NCBI GenBank assembly: GCA_036265815.1 | Contig: DATAOI010000022.1 | Coordinates: forward strand, 62,001-126,000 | Reading direction: 5' to 3' | From: Gemmatimonadales bacterium | GTDB taxonomy: Bacteria > Gemmatimonadota > Gemmatimonadetes > Gemmatimonadales > GWC2-71-9 | Length of the DNA stretch: 64,000 bases | Notes under the pieces: model-generated | The model's database searches: none | What the model saw: the letters and a program-made list of their open reading frames with translations, nothing else | What the model was told of the DNA's origin: nothing | In this document: positions 9,770-17,613 of the stretch, in pieces | How positions within the stretch are numbered: the first letter of the stretch is position 1 | Layout: each line of letters starts with the position of its first letter | Position numbers and translations under genes: made by a program

Positions 9770-10261
9770 TCAGGCCCCGAAGAGTTTGTCGATCTCGTCT
9801 TCCGCCTCGCCGAGGAACCCGGACTCCACCCCCGGCGCGCTCGTGCCGTCCCGGTTGAACATGTCCGTGAACACCTGGTTCAGCTGCCCCACCGCCGTCT
9901 TGACCCGGAGCTTCACCAAGCCCAAGGTGGTGCGGTTGTCGAACAGCACCACCAGAATGACTCGCCGGGCCACGTCCGCCAGGTACATCGACTCCCGTTC
10001 GCCCTGATGAAACAGCGCGCCGAACTCGGGCTCGCCCAGCATGCGGGCGAGCTGATCGTTGGCGCTGAAATCGGCGGCGGTGAGCGACGCGAAGGCGGTG
10101 GCATCGAAGGCCGGCGCCTCGCCCACCGTGGCCACCATCTGTCCGGTGCGATCGACGATGAGCGCGGTCCGGGCATTGGATTCGCCGAGAAAGCCCGTCA
10201 GGATCGTCTGGATCTGCCGGAAGTCGTCCTCCCGGAAGGTCCAGCTGGAGGCTCCGCTCAT
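9770..10261 (-). CDS. Roadblock/LC7-domain protein, MglB-like partner of MglA
   Basis: The 163-residue product is a roadblock-fold protein. The core has the usual five-strand pattern, seen in ARTALIVDRTGQMVATVG, MYLADVARRVILVVLFD and TLGLVKLRVKTAVGQL. An acidic tail (EAEDEIDKLFGA) ends the protein. Roadblock proteins next to MglA act as its GTPase-activating protein and polarity partner. I chose the ATG at 10261; the frame runs further upstream but only as antisense of the neighbouring small gene. It lies 15 bases before mglA and 10 bases after an 89-codon membrane gene. MglB function is inferred from fold and position. Confidence 0.85.
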   Translation of the reverse strand: MSGASSWTFREDDFRQIQTILTGFLGESNARTALIVDRTGQMVATVGEAPAFDATAFASLTAADFSANDQLARMLGEPEFGALFHQGERESMYLADVARRVILVVLFDNRTTLGLVKLRVKTAVGQLNQVFTDMFNRDGTSAPGVESGFLGEAEDEIDKLFGA

Positions 10262-10271
10262 CGGCCCGGCC

Positions 10272-10541
10272 TCATGCGAGAGTCGATTCCAACCGGCGGA
10301 CGATGGCCTCCGCGCGCCGGCGCAACGCCGGCTGCCGCTCCCAGGAGAGATAATCCCGGAGCAGGTGGACCGTCTCCACCCCCGACTGCCCGGCCAGAAA
10401 TCCCAGCGCGGCCAGGCGGCGGAGCGGGCGCGGGCTGAACAGATCCCGCCGGTGGAAGGCAAACCGGCGCTGGGCCAACAGCCACCCGGCCGCCCCGCCC
10501 GCCGCCACACCCCAGACGAAGACCCACCCGCGCGAGCGCAT
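10272..10541 (-). CDS. Small membrane-anchored protein, unknown
   Basis: This 89-residue protein has one N-terminal hydrophobic segment (about residues 6-24, WVFVWGVAAGGAAGWLLA) followed by a basic, helical tail. Its ATG overlaps the recR stop as ATGA, which supports real translation despite its size, and it ends ten bases before the roadblock gene. I recognise no family. Its place between recR and the roadblock/MglA pair suggests a membrane partner for that pair, but this is only inference from position. Confidence 0.65.
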   Translation of the reverse strand: MRSRGWVFVWGVAAGGAAGWLLAQRRFAFHRRDLFSPRPLRRLAALGFLAGQSGVETVHLLRDYLSWERQPALRRRAEAIVRRLESTLA

Positions 10542-11131
10542 CAGGTCACTTCCTGCCGGGCCACCAGCGCGTGCGCCAGGGTGACGCCGTCGACGTACTC
10601 CAAGTCACCACCCATCGGCAGCCCGCGCGCGAGCCGAGTCACCCGGACGCCATGGCCGGCGAGAAGCTGCTGGATGTAGGTAGCGGTGACCTCGCCCTCC
10701 ATGGAGGGATTGGTGGCGAGGATGACTTCCCGGATGCCTTCCTCGCGCACCCGAACCACCAAACGATCCAGCCGCAGTGCCTCGGGCCCGATGCCATCCA
10801 GCGGTGAGATCCTGCCACCGAGCACGTGGTAGCGTCCCCGGAAGTCGGTGGACCGGTCGACCACCGCCACGGTGGAGGCCTCCTCGACCACGCACACCAC
10901 CGCCGCGTCGCGCCGGGGATCGCGGCAGATGCCGCAGGGCTGCTCCTCGGTGAGGTTGCCGCACTGCTCGCATGCCCGGACCCGCTCGGTCACCGCCACC
11001 AGCGCCGAGGCCAGCCGGCCCGCCTGTTCGGAAGGTTGCTGCAACAGATGAAAGGTGAGCCGTTGGGCCGTCTTGCGACCGATCCCGGGCAGCCTGGCAA
11101 GCTCGGTGATCAGCTCCTCGATGGCACTCAC
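10541..11131 (-). CDS. recR: Recombination mediator RecR
   Basis: RecR acts with RecO (and RecF) to load RecA at gaps during recombinational repair. The 196-residue protein has the N-terminal helix-hairpin-helix (ELARLPGIGRKTAQRL), a four-cysteine zinc finger (Cys54, Cys57, Cys66, Cys69) and a Toprim domain ending in the ARGLPMGGDLEYVD motif. It starts with GTG three bases after ybaB. The order dnaX-ybaB-recR is a classic conserved cluster in bacteria. Confidence 0.97.
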   Translation of the reverse strand: MSAIEELITELARLPGIGRKTAQRLTFHLLQQPSEQAGRLASALVAVTERVRACEQCGNLTEEQPCGICRDPRRDAAVVCVVEEASTVAVVDRSTDFRGRYHVLGGRISPLDGIGPEALRLDRLVVRVREEGIREVILATNPSMEGEVTATYIQQLLAGHGVRVTRLARGLPMGGDLEYVDGVTLAHALVARQEVT

Positions 11132-11134
11132 CGG

Positions 11135-11464
11135 TCAGGCGGGCGGCGCGAAAGGAAGTTGCGGAACCTTACGCATTTCGGCCTGAAGCAACTCAGCCGC
11201 CCGCCGCTGCGCCTCGGCCACCGCGGTGAGGACGAGATCGCTCAGGAACTCGGCATCGTGATCTTCGAAGACCGCCGGGTCGATGTGGACGGCCCGCACC
11301 GTCCCCTGGCCGTCGGCGGTGACAGTGACCATGCCCCCGCCCGAGGAGGTCTCGAGCGTGCGTTTGGCCAGCTCGGTCTGCAACTGCTGCAGCCGGCCTT
11401 GCATCTGCTGGCCGAGCTGAAAGAGCTGCTGGAAGTCTGCCATGCTATCAGGTAGTCCTGCCAT
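11135..11464 (-). CDS. ybaB: YbaB/EbfC nucleoid-associated protein
   Basis: This 109-residue protein belongs to the YbaB/EbfC family of small dimeric DNA-binding proteins. The QQMQGRLQQLQTELAKR helix and the GGGMVTVTADGQG strand pair are typical. It lies between dnaX and recR, as in most bacteria. The start is at 11464; an internal ATG seven codons in (11443) also fits the usual family N-terminus. Confidence 0.93.
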   Translation of the reverse strand: MAGLPDSMADFQQLFQLGQQMQGRLQQLQTELAKRTLETSSGGGMVTVTADGQGTVRAVHIDPAVFEDHDAEFLSDLVLTAVAEAQRRAAELLQAEMRKVPQLPFAPPA

Positions 11465-11483
11465 GTCCGCCCAAAGTAGGGGT

Positions 11484-13166
11484 TCAGTCGACGATCTCCA
11501 AATCTAACGCATCCGCCGCCGTGTCGAGGGCGGGATCCTTCGCGCGAAAGCCCTTGAGACGGTCGGCTTTGATACTCGCCTCCGAGGGGGGTCGGGCCGG
11601 CCGGGGGGAGGCGGCGTCGCCGGAGGCTGGCGGGGCAACCCGCAACCGGAGCGGCTGGCCGCTGATGCGCTGCAGCACCTCCTCGACCGCTCTCGCTTGG
11701 GCCTGCAGCGGCTCGGCAAAGAGCCGGTGCGGCTCGTCCAGCGCGACGGTGAGCCAGGGCGGGTCGAGCGCGACCGGGGTGGCGTTGGCCAGCGCCTCGC
11801 CCAGGAAGCGGCTCCCGGCTCGCACGTCTGTGACCACTGCCTCCCAGGACTGCCGCACCTGCTCGAGCTCGGCCGACCCTTGCCCGATGGGCGGCCGGAC
11901 CGGCGTAGCGGCCGGTGGTCCCGGTTCTGAAGCGGCGGGGGGCGCCGGGCGGGTCGGTCGAGTCGGCGGCGGGTTCCCCGCACCTCGCGGTGCGGCCGGG
12001 GAGGCCCGCTCCGCTGCCCTTGGAGCACCTCCACCGGGATGGGAGGCGAGCACCTGGGCGAGGTCGACCGTGCGGTCCATCATGGCCCACCGGAGCAGCA
12101 ACGTCTCGACCACCAGCCGCGGGTTCACGCTGCGACGAATGGAGGTCTCACTCTCGGTGAGCAGCCGAAGCATGCGGAGGACGTCACCCGGCTCCAGACG
12201 GTTCCGAAACTCCGCCAGCGTTGCCCGCATCGCCTCGGTGAGCCCCTCTGGCTCCTGACCCAGCTGGAGGATCAGCAGCGCCCGAAGAGTCTCCCCCGCC
12301 CCGGCCATGAACTCCGCCAGATCGGCGCCGGCGTTGCTGAGCCGGTCGATGAGGGGAAACACACCGGCCGGCTGCCGCTCGGCGACCAGCGCGAGCACTT
12401 CGGCGTAGAGCTCATCGCCTACCAAGCCCAGGACCTCGCGCACCCGCTGGGCGGTGACGGTGCCTTCCCCGAAGCTGAGGCACTGGTCCAGCACCGAGAG
12501 CGCGTCACGCATGCCCCCATCCGCGTGGCGTGCGATGAGGGTGAGCGCATCGTCGTCGGCCTCGATCCCCTCGGCGTCGAGGACCTGGCGCAGCCGCTCC
12601 CGAATCGCGGCCGGAGCGATCCGCCGGAAATCGAACCGCTGCAGCCGGGAGAGCACCGGGGCCGCGGCCGCGGCAATCTTCTGCGGCTCGGTGGTGGCGA
12701 AGACGAAGACCACGCCCGGTGGCGGCTCCTCCAGAATCTTGAGCAACGCGTTCCAAGCCTCCCGGGTCAGCATGTGGGCCTCGTCCACGATGTAGACCTT
12801 GAAGCGGCCCTCCTGCGAGGCGGCGTACATGGCGCGCTCGCGCAGATCGCGCGCGTCGTCCACCCCGCGGTTGCTGGCCGCGTCGATCTCCACCACGTCC
12901 AGGTTGGCGGATCCGTTCCAGACCCGGACGCAGTTCTCGCATTCTCCGCAGGGATCGCCGGAGGACAAGCGGTTGGGGCAGTTGAGCGCCATCGCCAGGA
13001 TGCGGGCGGCGGTGGTCTTCCCGACTCCGCGCGGGCCGGTGAGGAGATAGCCATGGCCCACCCGGCCTCGGGCAACGGCGCCGCGGAGGACGGCGGCTAC
13101 GTGGTCCTGGACCAGGAGGTCGGCGAAGCGCTTCGGACGGTATCGACGGGCGAGTGCGATGGTCAT
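11484..13166 (-). CDS. dnaX: DNA polymerase III subunit gamma/tau
   Basis: DnaX is the AAA+ clamp-loader subunit of the replicative polymerase. The 560-residue protein has Walker A GPRGVGKTT (residues 44-52), a four-cysteine zinc module (from Cys63, with CGECENC at 73-79), Walker B VDEAHMLTREAWNALLKIL and a sensor near FVFATTEP. The C-terminal third contains a Pro/Ala-rich linker followed by a tau-like domain. I saw no A-rich slippery sequence of the kind that makes the short gamma form in E. coli. It begins 20 bases after the end of the SRP RNA gene, the same order found in many Firmicutes. Confidence 0.96.
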   Translation of the reverse strand: MTIALARRYRPKRFADLLVQDHVAAVLRGAVARGRVGHGYLLTGPRGVGKTTAARILAMALNCPNRLSSGDPCGECENCVRVWNGSANLDVVEIDAASNRGVDDARDLRERAMYAASQEGRFKVYIVDEAHMLTREAWNALLKILEEPPPGVVFVFATTEPQKIAAAAAPVLSRLQRFDFRRIAPAAIRERLRQVLDAEGIEADDDALTLIARHADGGMRDALSVLDQCLSFGEGTVTAQRVREVLGLVGDELYAEVLALVAERQPAGVFPLIDRLSNAGADLAEFMAGAGETLRALLILQLGQEPEGLTEAMRATLAEFRNRLEPGDVLRMLRLLTESETSIRRSVNPRLVVETLLLRWAMMDRTVDLAQVLASHPGGGAPRAAERASPAAPRGAGNPPPTRPTRPAPPAASEPGPPAATPVRPPIGQGSAELEQVRQSWEAVVTDVRAGSRFLGEALANATPVALDPPWLTVALDEPHRLFAEPLQAQARAVEEVLQRISGQPLRLRVAPPASGDAASPRPARPPSEASIKADRLKGFRAKDPALDTAADALDLEIVD

Positions 13167-13185
13167 TGGCGGAGGGAAAAGAAAA

Positions 13186-13286
13186 GTGCCTCAGGCTCCC
13201 CGAAGCGACACCGGGCATCGCTTAGCGCTGCTACCGGCGAGGTCCTGACGCGGTTCACGCGCCGGCGCCCTTCGGACCTGAGGCAC
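13186..13286 (-). ncRNA. ffs: Signal recognition particle RNA, small bacterial type (4.5S)
   Basis: This is the RNA scaffold of the signal recognition particle, which binds Ffh and FtsY. On the minus strand the ends GTGCCTCAGG and CCTGAGGCAC pair perfectly, then CGAAG pairs with CTTCG and GCGCCGG with CCGGTGT (two G-U pairs), giving one long hairpin of about 101 bases. The domain IV core is present: GTGAACC, then GTCAGGACC, then GGTAGCAGC followed by GCTAAG. The apical loop reads TCGCC (five bases) where most bacteria have a GGAA-type tetraloop. The 3' end runs into TTTTCTTTT, a plausible terminator tail. It lies just before dnaX. No Alu domain is present. Confidence 0.88.
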
Positions 13287-13290
13287 CAGT

Positions 13291-13296
13291 AATATA
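13291..13296 (-). promoter_or_regulatory. Candidate -10 box of the SRP RNA gene
   Basis: The minus strand reads TATATT, ending five bases before the first paired base of the SRP RNA (13286), as expected for transcription starting at or near the GTGCC end. No clear -35 hexamer was identified. The same promoter could feed dnaX and the downstream operon if the terminator leaks. Confidence 0.5.
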
Positions 13297-13322
13297 CTGC
13301 CGAAGCGCCGCCGAGGGAACTC

Positions 13323-14258
13323 TCAGCCCAGAATGGTGCGCTGCCGCTGCTGCATGGCGCGGAGCTCCCAGGTCTCCGCGACCACACCGCCGAGCAGGAA
13401 GACGATAGCGGTGTAGTAGACCCAGAGCACGAACAGGACGCTGGCGCCGATGCTGGCGTCGCCCACGTGTCCCTCGAGCGAGGCGAAATTGGCGAGATAC
13501 AGACCGTAGAGCCGCTTGGCGATCTCGAACAGCACGGCGGTGAAGGTCGAGGCCAGCAGCACCGTCTTCCAGGGCAGCCGCCGGACCGAGGCGTACCGGT
13601 AGGTGACATAGAAAAGCGAGATGGAAAAAATGAACGCCAGGAGCTCGCCGGCCACCCGCCCAAGGGTGGAAACGAAGAAGGCGAACTGGGGCACCCGCGC
13701 CGCGCCCCGCGCCCACAGGACCGCCAGGCCGGTGGTGAGCACGGTGTTCGCCAGGAACAGCACGACGGTCAGGACCACCATGCTGGCGTCTCGCAGCTTT
13801 GCCTGCAGCCAGATGACCAGGAAGTTCCGGCGCGGGGTCGGCCGGACTGAGACGTCGTAGATGTCGTTGAGCGACGTCCGCACCCCGGCGAAGAGCCGGG
13901 TGCTGAACCAGACGAAGGCCGGCACCGCGTAGAGGGAGAGGCGCCCGCGGTTCCGTGCGATGTCGGTGAGGAGTCCCTCGACTACCGCGAACGGATCGTG
14001 CCCCGGCTCCGACGAGTGCGGCGGGAAGAAGCGGTGGAACAGTCGGGTCGGCTCCACCGCGGGACCCCCTGAGATCGTCTGCGCCAGGTGGGTCAGGAGG
14101 ATCAGCAGGAGCACCACCAGCGGAATGGCGGCCAGCAGCGCGTCGAAAGTGAGGGCGCTGGCGAGAAACGGAATGTTGTTTTCGTCGGCGGCCTGCAGGG
14201 TGCGGCGAAGGAACCCGGCGGGGGACCGATGCCACCCGCCGGACCGGAGCCCGCTCAG
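13323..14258 (-). CDS. YihY/BrkB-family inner-membrane protein, probable CTG start
   Basis: This polytopic membrane protein belongs to the YihY/virulence factor BrkB family, of uncertain function. The body shows six or so membrane segments, with the family stretches TRLFAGVRTSLNDIYDV, GHVGDASIGASVLFVLWVYY and a C-terminal VVAETWELRAM. The first GTG in frame (14117) would remove conserved sequence: upstream codons encode NNIPFLASALTFDALLAAIPL, a standard BrkB first helix. No ATG, GTG or TTG exists between the preceding in-frame stop and 14117. A CTG at 14258-14256 overlaps the YtxH stop as CTGA, mimicking ATGA coupling, and gives 311 residues, normal for the family. The family is sure; the start is inferred. 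Confidence 0.8.
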   Translation of the reverse strand: MSGLRSGGWHRSPAGFLRRTLQAADENNIPFLASALTFDALLAAIPLVVLLLILLTHLAQTISGGPAVEPTRLFHRFFPPHSSEPGHDPFAVVEGLLTDIARNRGRLSLYAVPAFVWFSTRLFAGVRTSLNDIYDVSVRPTPRRNFLVIWLQAKLRDASMVVLTVVLFLANTVLTTGLAVLWARGAARVPQFAFFVSTLGRVAGELLAFIFSISLFYVTYRYASVRRLPWKTVLLASTFTAVLFEIAKRLYGLYLANFASLEGHVGDASIGASVLFVLWVYYTAIVFLLGGVVAETWELRAMQQRQRTILG

Positions 14259-14659
14259 GCGAGCGGCTCCTCGAGATCGCCGACGGCGCGGCGTCGGGCG
14301 CGGGCCTCCGACAGGCGGCGCTCAAGCTCCTCCCGCGCCGAGGTACCGCCGGCGCGGGGGCGCACGGCGGGGAGATCGTCCGGCTCGTCGAGCGCGTCCT
14401 CGTCCTCGTCGTCCAGATCCGACAGGGCCTCCCTGCCGCTGCCGAACTGCTGGGTCAGCTCGTCGAGCTTCTCCTCGGTCATCGCCCTGAGCTTCCACAG
14501 CCGGCGCTGCAGATGCCGGCGGGTCTCCTCCCCGCTGCGCGGCGCATAGAGCAGCGCGAGCCCGGCGCCGAGCACGGCGCCCCAGAAGAGCCACTTGGCG
14601 GACGAATCGCCCGGGCGCTCCACGTACACCACCTCACGGTCCTGCTTGCGGCGTGGCAT
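14255..14659 (-). CDS. YtxH-domain protein
   Basis: The 134-residue product has a single membrane helix with the YtxH signature (WLFWGAVLGAGLALLYAPRSG, residues about 22-42), then an amphipathic basic helix and a strongly acidic Asp/Glu-rich tail. YtxH proteins are small envelope or stress-associated proteins of unknown biochemical role. The ATG at 14659 has a GGGAGA ribosome-binding site. The stop is overlapped by the probable CTG start of the BrkB-type gene. It lies 11 bases after the aldolase gene. Confidence 0.8.
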   Translation of the reverse strand: MPRRKQDREVVYVERPGDSSAKWLFWGAVLGAGLALLYAPRSGEETRRHLQRRLWKLRAMTEEKLDELTQQFGSGREALSDLDDEDEDALDEPDDLPAVRPRAGGTSAREELERRLSEARARRRAVGDLEEPLA

Positions 14660-14669
14660 GCGAATCTCC

Positions 14670-16085
14670 CTATTCCCCGGCGTCGGGGTCGTCGGCCGCC
14701 GCGACCAGCACGGGCTTGAGGGCCGCGTGATGCTGGATCGGGGCCTGGACGAAGCGAAGAACGTCCTTCTCCGTCCCGTTGACGTTGAGCTGCTCGAAGA
14801 GGAATGCGAACATGCGCTCGAGGTCGGCCGCGATGGCGCCGCGGACATCCTCGGGCAGCGACCAGAACTCCCGCTTGAACGGCCCGATGGCCTTCTTCCG
14901 GGCCTTATAGTAGAACTGCTCGTTGGTGTCACCGCTCTTCCGCTCGGCCGCCGCATTCTCGTCCACCCAGCGGCGCAGGTCGTCCCGCAGCTCGCTGGGC
15001 AGCCGGGGGTGATCGAAGACGATGTTCTGGAAGTTGGTGGCCAGATGGATCTCGGCGGTCTCGATGCGGGGGAAGTTGCCGAAGGCGTTGGAGGGGAGGG
15101 TGCTGGCGCCGTGCTGGACCGCGCCAGCCAGCCCGTACTCCTCCCGGGCCGATCGGGACAGCGCCGCCAGCGCCTGGAGATCGATCTTCACATCGGCGAT
15201 CGACCCGTCGGGCAGCACGACGCCGCCGTGGGAGGTGCCGGTCTGCACCGAGATCTTGCTGATGCCCTCGCCGGTCCCGAGGGTGGCCAGGCTCCGGCGA
15301 TAGCCCTGCATGAAGGCGTGGAGCTCCTCGACGGTGCTGTTCTTCATCCCCACCTCACCGATCTCGGCGCCGACGGAGGCAGTCACGCCCCCGGGCTCCT
15401 GGGTTCGGATGAAGCTGGTGATCTCCGCCGCGCGTTCGTAGTTGACCCGCTGCTGCTCTTCCAGCGTGGCCTGGGAAAGGTCGACCAGCGTGGAGGTGTC
15501 GACGTCGATGTTGTAGAAGCCGGCGCCGATCTCCTCCTGGATGAGCTTCTTGACCTCGCCGATCTCTCCTTCCGGGTCGGCAGCGTATTTCTTCTGATTG
15601 ACCTGACAGTGATCGCCCTGGATGAAGAGCGGAAGAACGTAGCCCTCGCGGAGTGCGGCGCCGATCATCACGGCAACGTATTCGGCGGGCCGCTGGTCGG
15701 TGTAGGCGATCTCGGAGCGGGCGATCTCCAGCAGGATGGCGCCCGCCCGTCCGGCCTTGGCGGCGCGGAAGATGGCCCGGGCCGTGTCGTACGCCATGGT
15801 GCGGACGTTGATGGCCGGGACGGTGAAGCCGCTCACGTCACCGCGGCCGCGCGCCATGTACAGGCTATTGATGGACGCGGGCCGCGCGCCGGTCACCTGC
15901 CCCAACTCCCACAGGAGCCAGCGCGCCGCCTCCCGCTGCTCGGCGGTCCCGAAGACCGCCTGCCAGACGAGGCGGTCGGTGGCGGGAGAGCGGAGCTGGC
16001 CGGGATCTCGCACCGTGACCCCGCCGGGCACCACCGTGACCGCCCCGGCATAAAGCTCCACCGCCTGCTGGATTTCGTCAGCCAT
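14670..16085 (-). CDS. Class II fructose-bisphosphate aldolase-like protein, long form
   Basis: This 471-residue protein is a zinc-dependent class II ketose-bisphosphate aldolase relative. Zinc ligands and catalytic residues can be matched: Asp158-His159 in GDHCQ, His286 in TSHGG, His325 in QHGAS, with Glu241 in GAEIGE. The TIM-barrel core starts near residue 85 (FTVPAINVRT), so there is an extra N-terminal segment of about 80 residues and a C-terminal extension, making it longer than FbaA. GGAGG lies ten bases before the ATG at 16085. Genes for pgi and pyk just upstream support a glycolytic role, but the exact sugar phosphate is not certain; a tagatose- or sulfosugar-type substrate is possible. 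Confidence 0.8.
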   Translation of the reverse strand: MADEIQQAVELYAGAVTVVPGGVTVRDPGQLRSPATDRLVWQAVFGTAEQREAARWLLWELGQVTGARPASINSLYMARGRGDVSGFTVPAINVRTMAYDTARAIFRAAKAGRAGAILLEIARSEIAYTDQRPAEYVAVMIGAALREGYVLPLFIQGDHCQVNQKKYAADPEGEIGEVKKLIQEEIGAGFYNIDVDTSTLVDLSQATLEEQQRVNYERAAEITSFIRTQEPGGVTASVGAEIGEVGMKNSTVEELHAFMQGYRRSLATLGTGEGISKISVQTGTSHGGVVLPDGSIADVKIDLQALAALSRSAREEYGLAGAVQHGASTLPSNAFGNFPRIETAEIHLATNFQNIVFDHPRLPSELRDDLRRWVDENAAAERKSGDTNEQFYYKARKKAIGPFKREFWSLPEDVRGAIAADLERMFAFLFEQLNVNGTEKDVLRFVQAPIQHHAALKPVLVAAADDPDAGE

Positions 16086-16200
16086 GTGCCGTGCATCCTC
16101 CTTCCGGCCGCCTGCCTGCGACCGTGGGACAAAGGTAGGCCCCGGCTCTGGGACCGTCAAACAGTTTGGCCGCCAGGGCCGGTCGCGCGGGGAGACCCGA

Positions 16201-17613
16201 TCAGGTCTCGTCGGCGGTGCCGGGGGCGGCCGCCGCCGGGGTCTGGTATCCGGGTCGGCCCATCGCCGCGTAGGTGAGACGCTTACCCAGCTCGACGCCG
16301 GGCTGATCGAAGGGATCGATGCCGTACCAGACGCCGGCGTAGCCGGTGGCCAGCTGGAAGAAGAAGAACATGATCGCCTCGCCCAGGCTCGCGGGGCTGA
16401 GATCGGGCAGGCGAAGGGTGCAGCTCATGCGCCCCATCTGAGCCAGCGCCGCCGCCGTCGCCTCGTATTCGGCGCGCAGCAGCTCGCCCAGGGTGTGCCC
16501 TGGCAGGTAGGCCAGGTCGGCTGGCAAGGCCGGCGGCGAGCCGGAGCTCGGCGCCGCCGGCGCCGGGATGCGGACGTCCTCCCCTAGATCGTCCACCGTG
16601 ACGAAGGTGATCACCTTGTCGAACGGGCCCTCCATGAAGAGCTGAACCTGGCTGTGCTGGTCGGTGGCGCCCACCGCGGCCACCGGCGTCGGACCGGTGT
16701 ACACTGTCCGCCCCTCGCGATCGACCCGCTTCCCCAGGCTCTCCGCCCAAAGCTGCCGGTACCACTCGGCCAGCTCGCGGAGCCGGTCGGTGTAGGGCAT
16801 CAGCACGTTGATCCGAGCCCCGAGCGCGGTATCAGCGGCCCAGTGGAGCGCGGCGTAGAGCGCGGGCGGATTCCGCAGCAGGTCGGCCGCCTCGGCGCGC
16901 TCCCGCGCGCGCGCCGCGCCGGCCAGGAGGGCCTCGATGTCGACGCCGGCGAGCGCCGCGGGCAAGAGCCCGACCGGCGAGAGCACGCTGAAGCGGCCGC
17001 CCACGGCCGGCGGCACGCTGAGGGTAGCGATGCCATCGGTGGCCGCGATCTCGCGCAGCGCGCCGCGCGCGGGATCCGTGGTGAAGACGAGATGGCGGTA
17101 CGCCGCCGCGCCCAGCGCTTCCTCCAGCCAGGCGCGCACCACCAGGTACTGCGCCATCGTCTCCGCGGTGCCGCCCGACTTGCTGATCACGTTCACCAGC
17201 ACGCGGCGAGGATCGATCCGCCGGAGCGCGGCCGCCACCGTGGTGGGATCGATGTTGTCCAGCACGCTCACCCGGGGGAAGAATTCGCGTCCCTCGTCGT
17301 CCCATTCGTTCCAGGCGGGGCGGCGCAGCGCGTTCAGCAGCGCTTTGGTCCCGAGCGCGGATCCACCGATGCCGAGCACCAGGACGTGATCGTGCGCCTG
17401 GCCGAGCCCCTCGGCGAAGCGGGTGATCTCGCGGACGGCCTCCGGCTGGCTGACCAGATCGTAGAAGGCGTACTCGCCGGCGGCCCGGCGCCGTTGGACC
17501 TCGTCCTGCACCGCGCCGAAGCGGCCGGCCAGCTCGGTGAGGCGGGTGCGGGGGAGACCATGCCCGCCATCGAGTCGATCCTGGAGCATGCGACCGTAGG
17601 CGAGCGTGATCAC
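16201..17613 (-). CDS. pgi: Glucose-6-phosphate isomerase
   Basis: PGI interconverts glucose 6-phosphate and fructose 6-phosphate. The 470-residue protein has the two SIS subdomains; signatures are VISKSGGTAETMAQ, GGRFSVLSPVGLLPAALAG and the DQHSQVQLFMEGPFDK motif, with the catalytic lysine expected in VELGKRL near the C-terminus. It is the shorter, Thermus/Bacillus-like type. GTG at 17613 overlaps the stop of the MBL-fold gene (GTGA). It lies between a pyruvate kinase/MBL pair and an aldolase gene, all on one strand. Confidence 0.95.
   Translation of the reverse strand: MITLAYGRMLQDRLDGGHGLPRTRLTELAGRFGAVQDEVQRRRAAGEYAFYDLVSQPEAVREITRFAEGLGQAHDHVLVLGIGGSALGTKALLNALRRPAWNEWDDEGREFFPRVSVLDNIDPTTVAAALRRIDPRRVLVNVISKSGGTAETMAQYLVVRAWLEEALGAAAYRHLVFTTDPARGALREIAATDGIATLSVPPAVGGRFSVLSPVGLLPAALAGVDIEALLAGAARARERAEAADLLRNPPALYAALHWAADTALGARINVLMPYTDRLRELAEWYRQLWAESLGKRVDREGRTVYTGPTPVAAVGATDQHSQVQLFMEGPFDKVITFVTVDDLGEDVRIPAPAAPSSGSPPALPADLAYLPGHTLGELLRAEYEATAAALAQMGRMSCTLRLPDLSPASLGEAIMFFFFQLATGYAGVWYGIDPFDQPGVELGKRLTYAAMGRPGYQTPAAAAPGTADET

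Noticed and set aside
11484-13166. Programmed frameshift in dnaX
   Set aside because: No A-rich slippery heptamer followed by a hairpin was found in the linker region, so only the full-length form is called.
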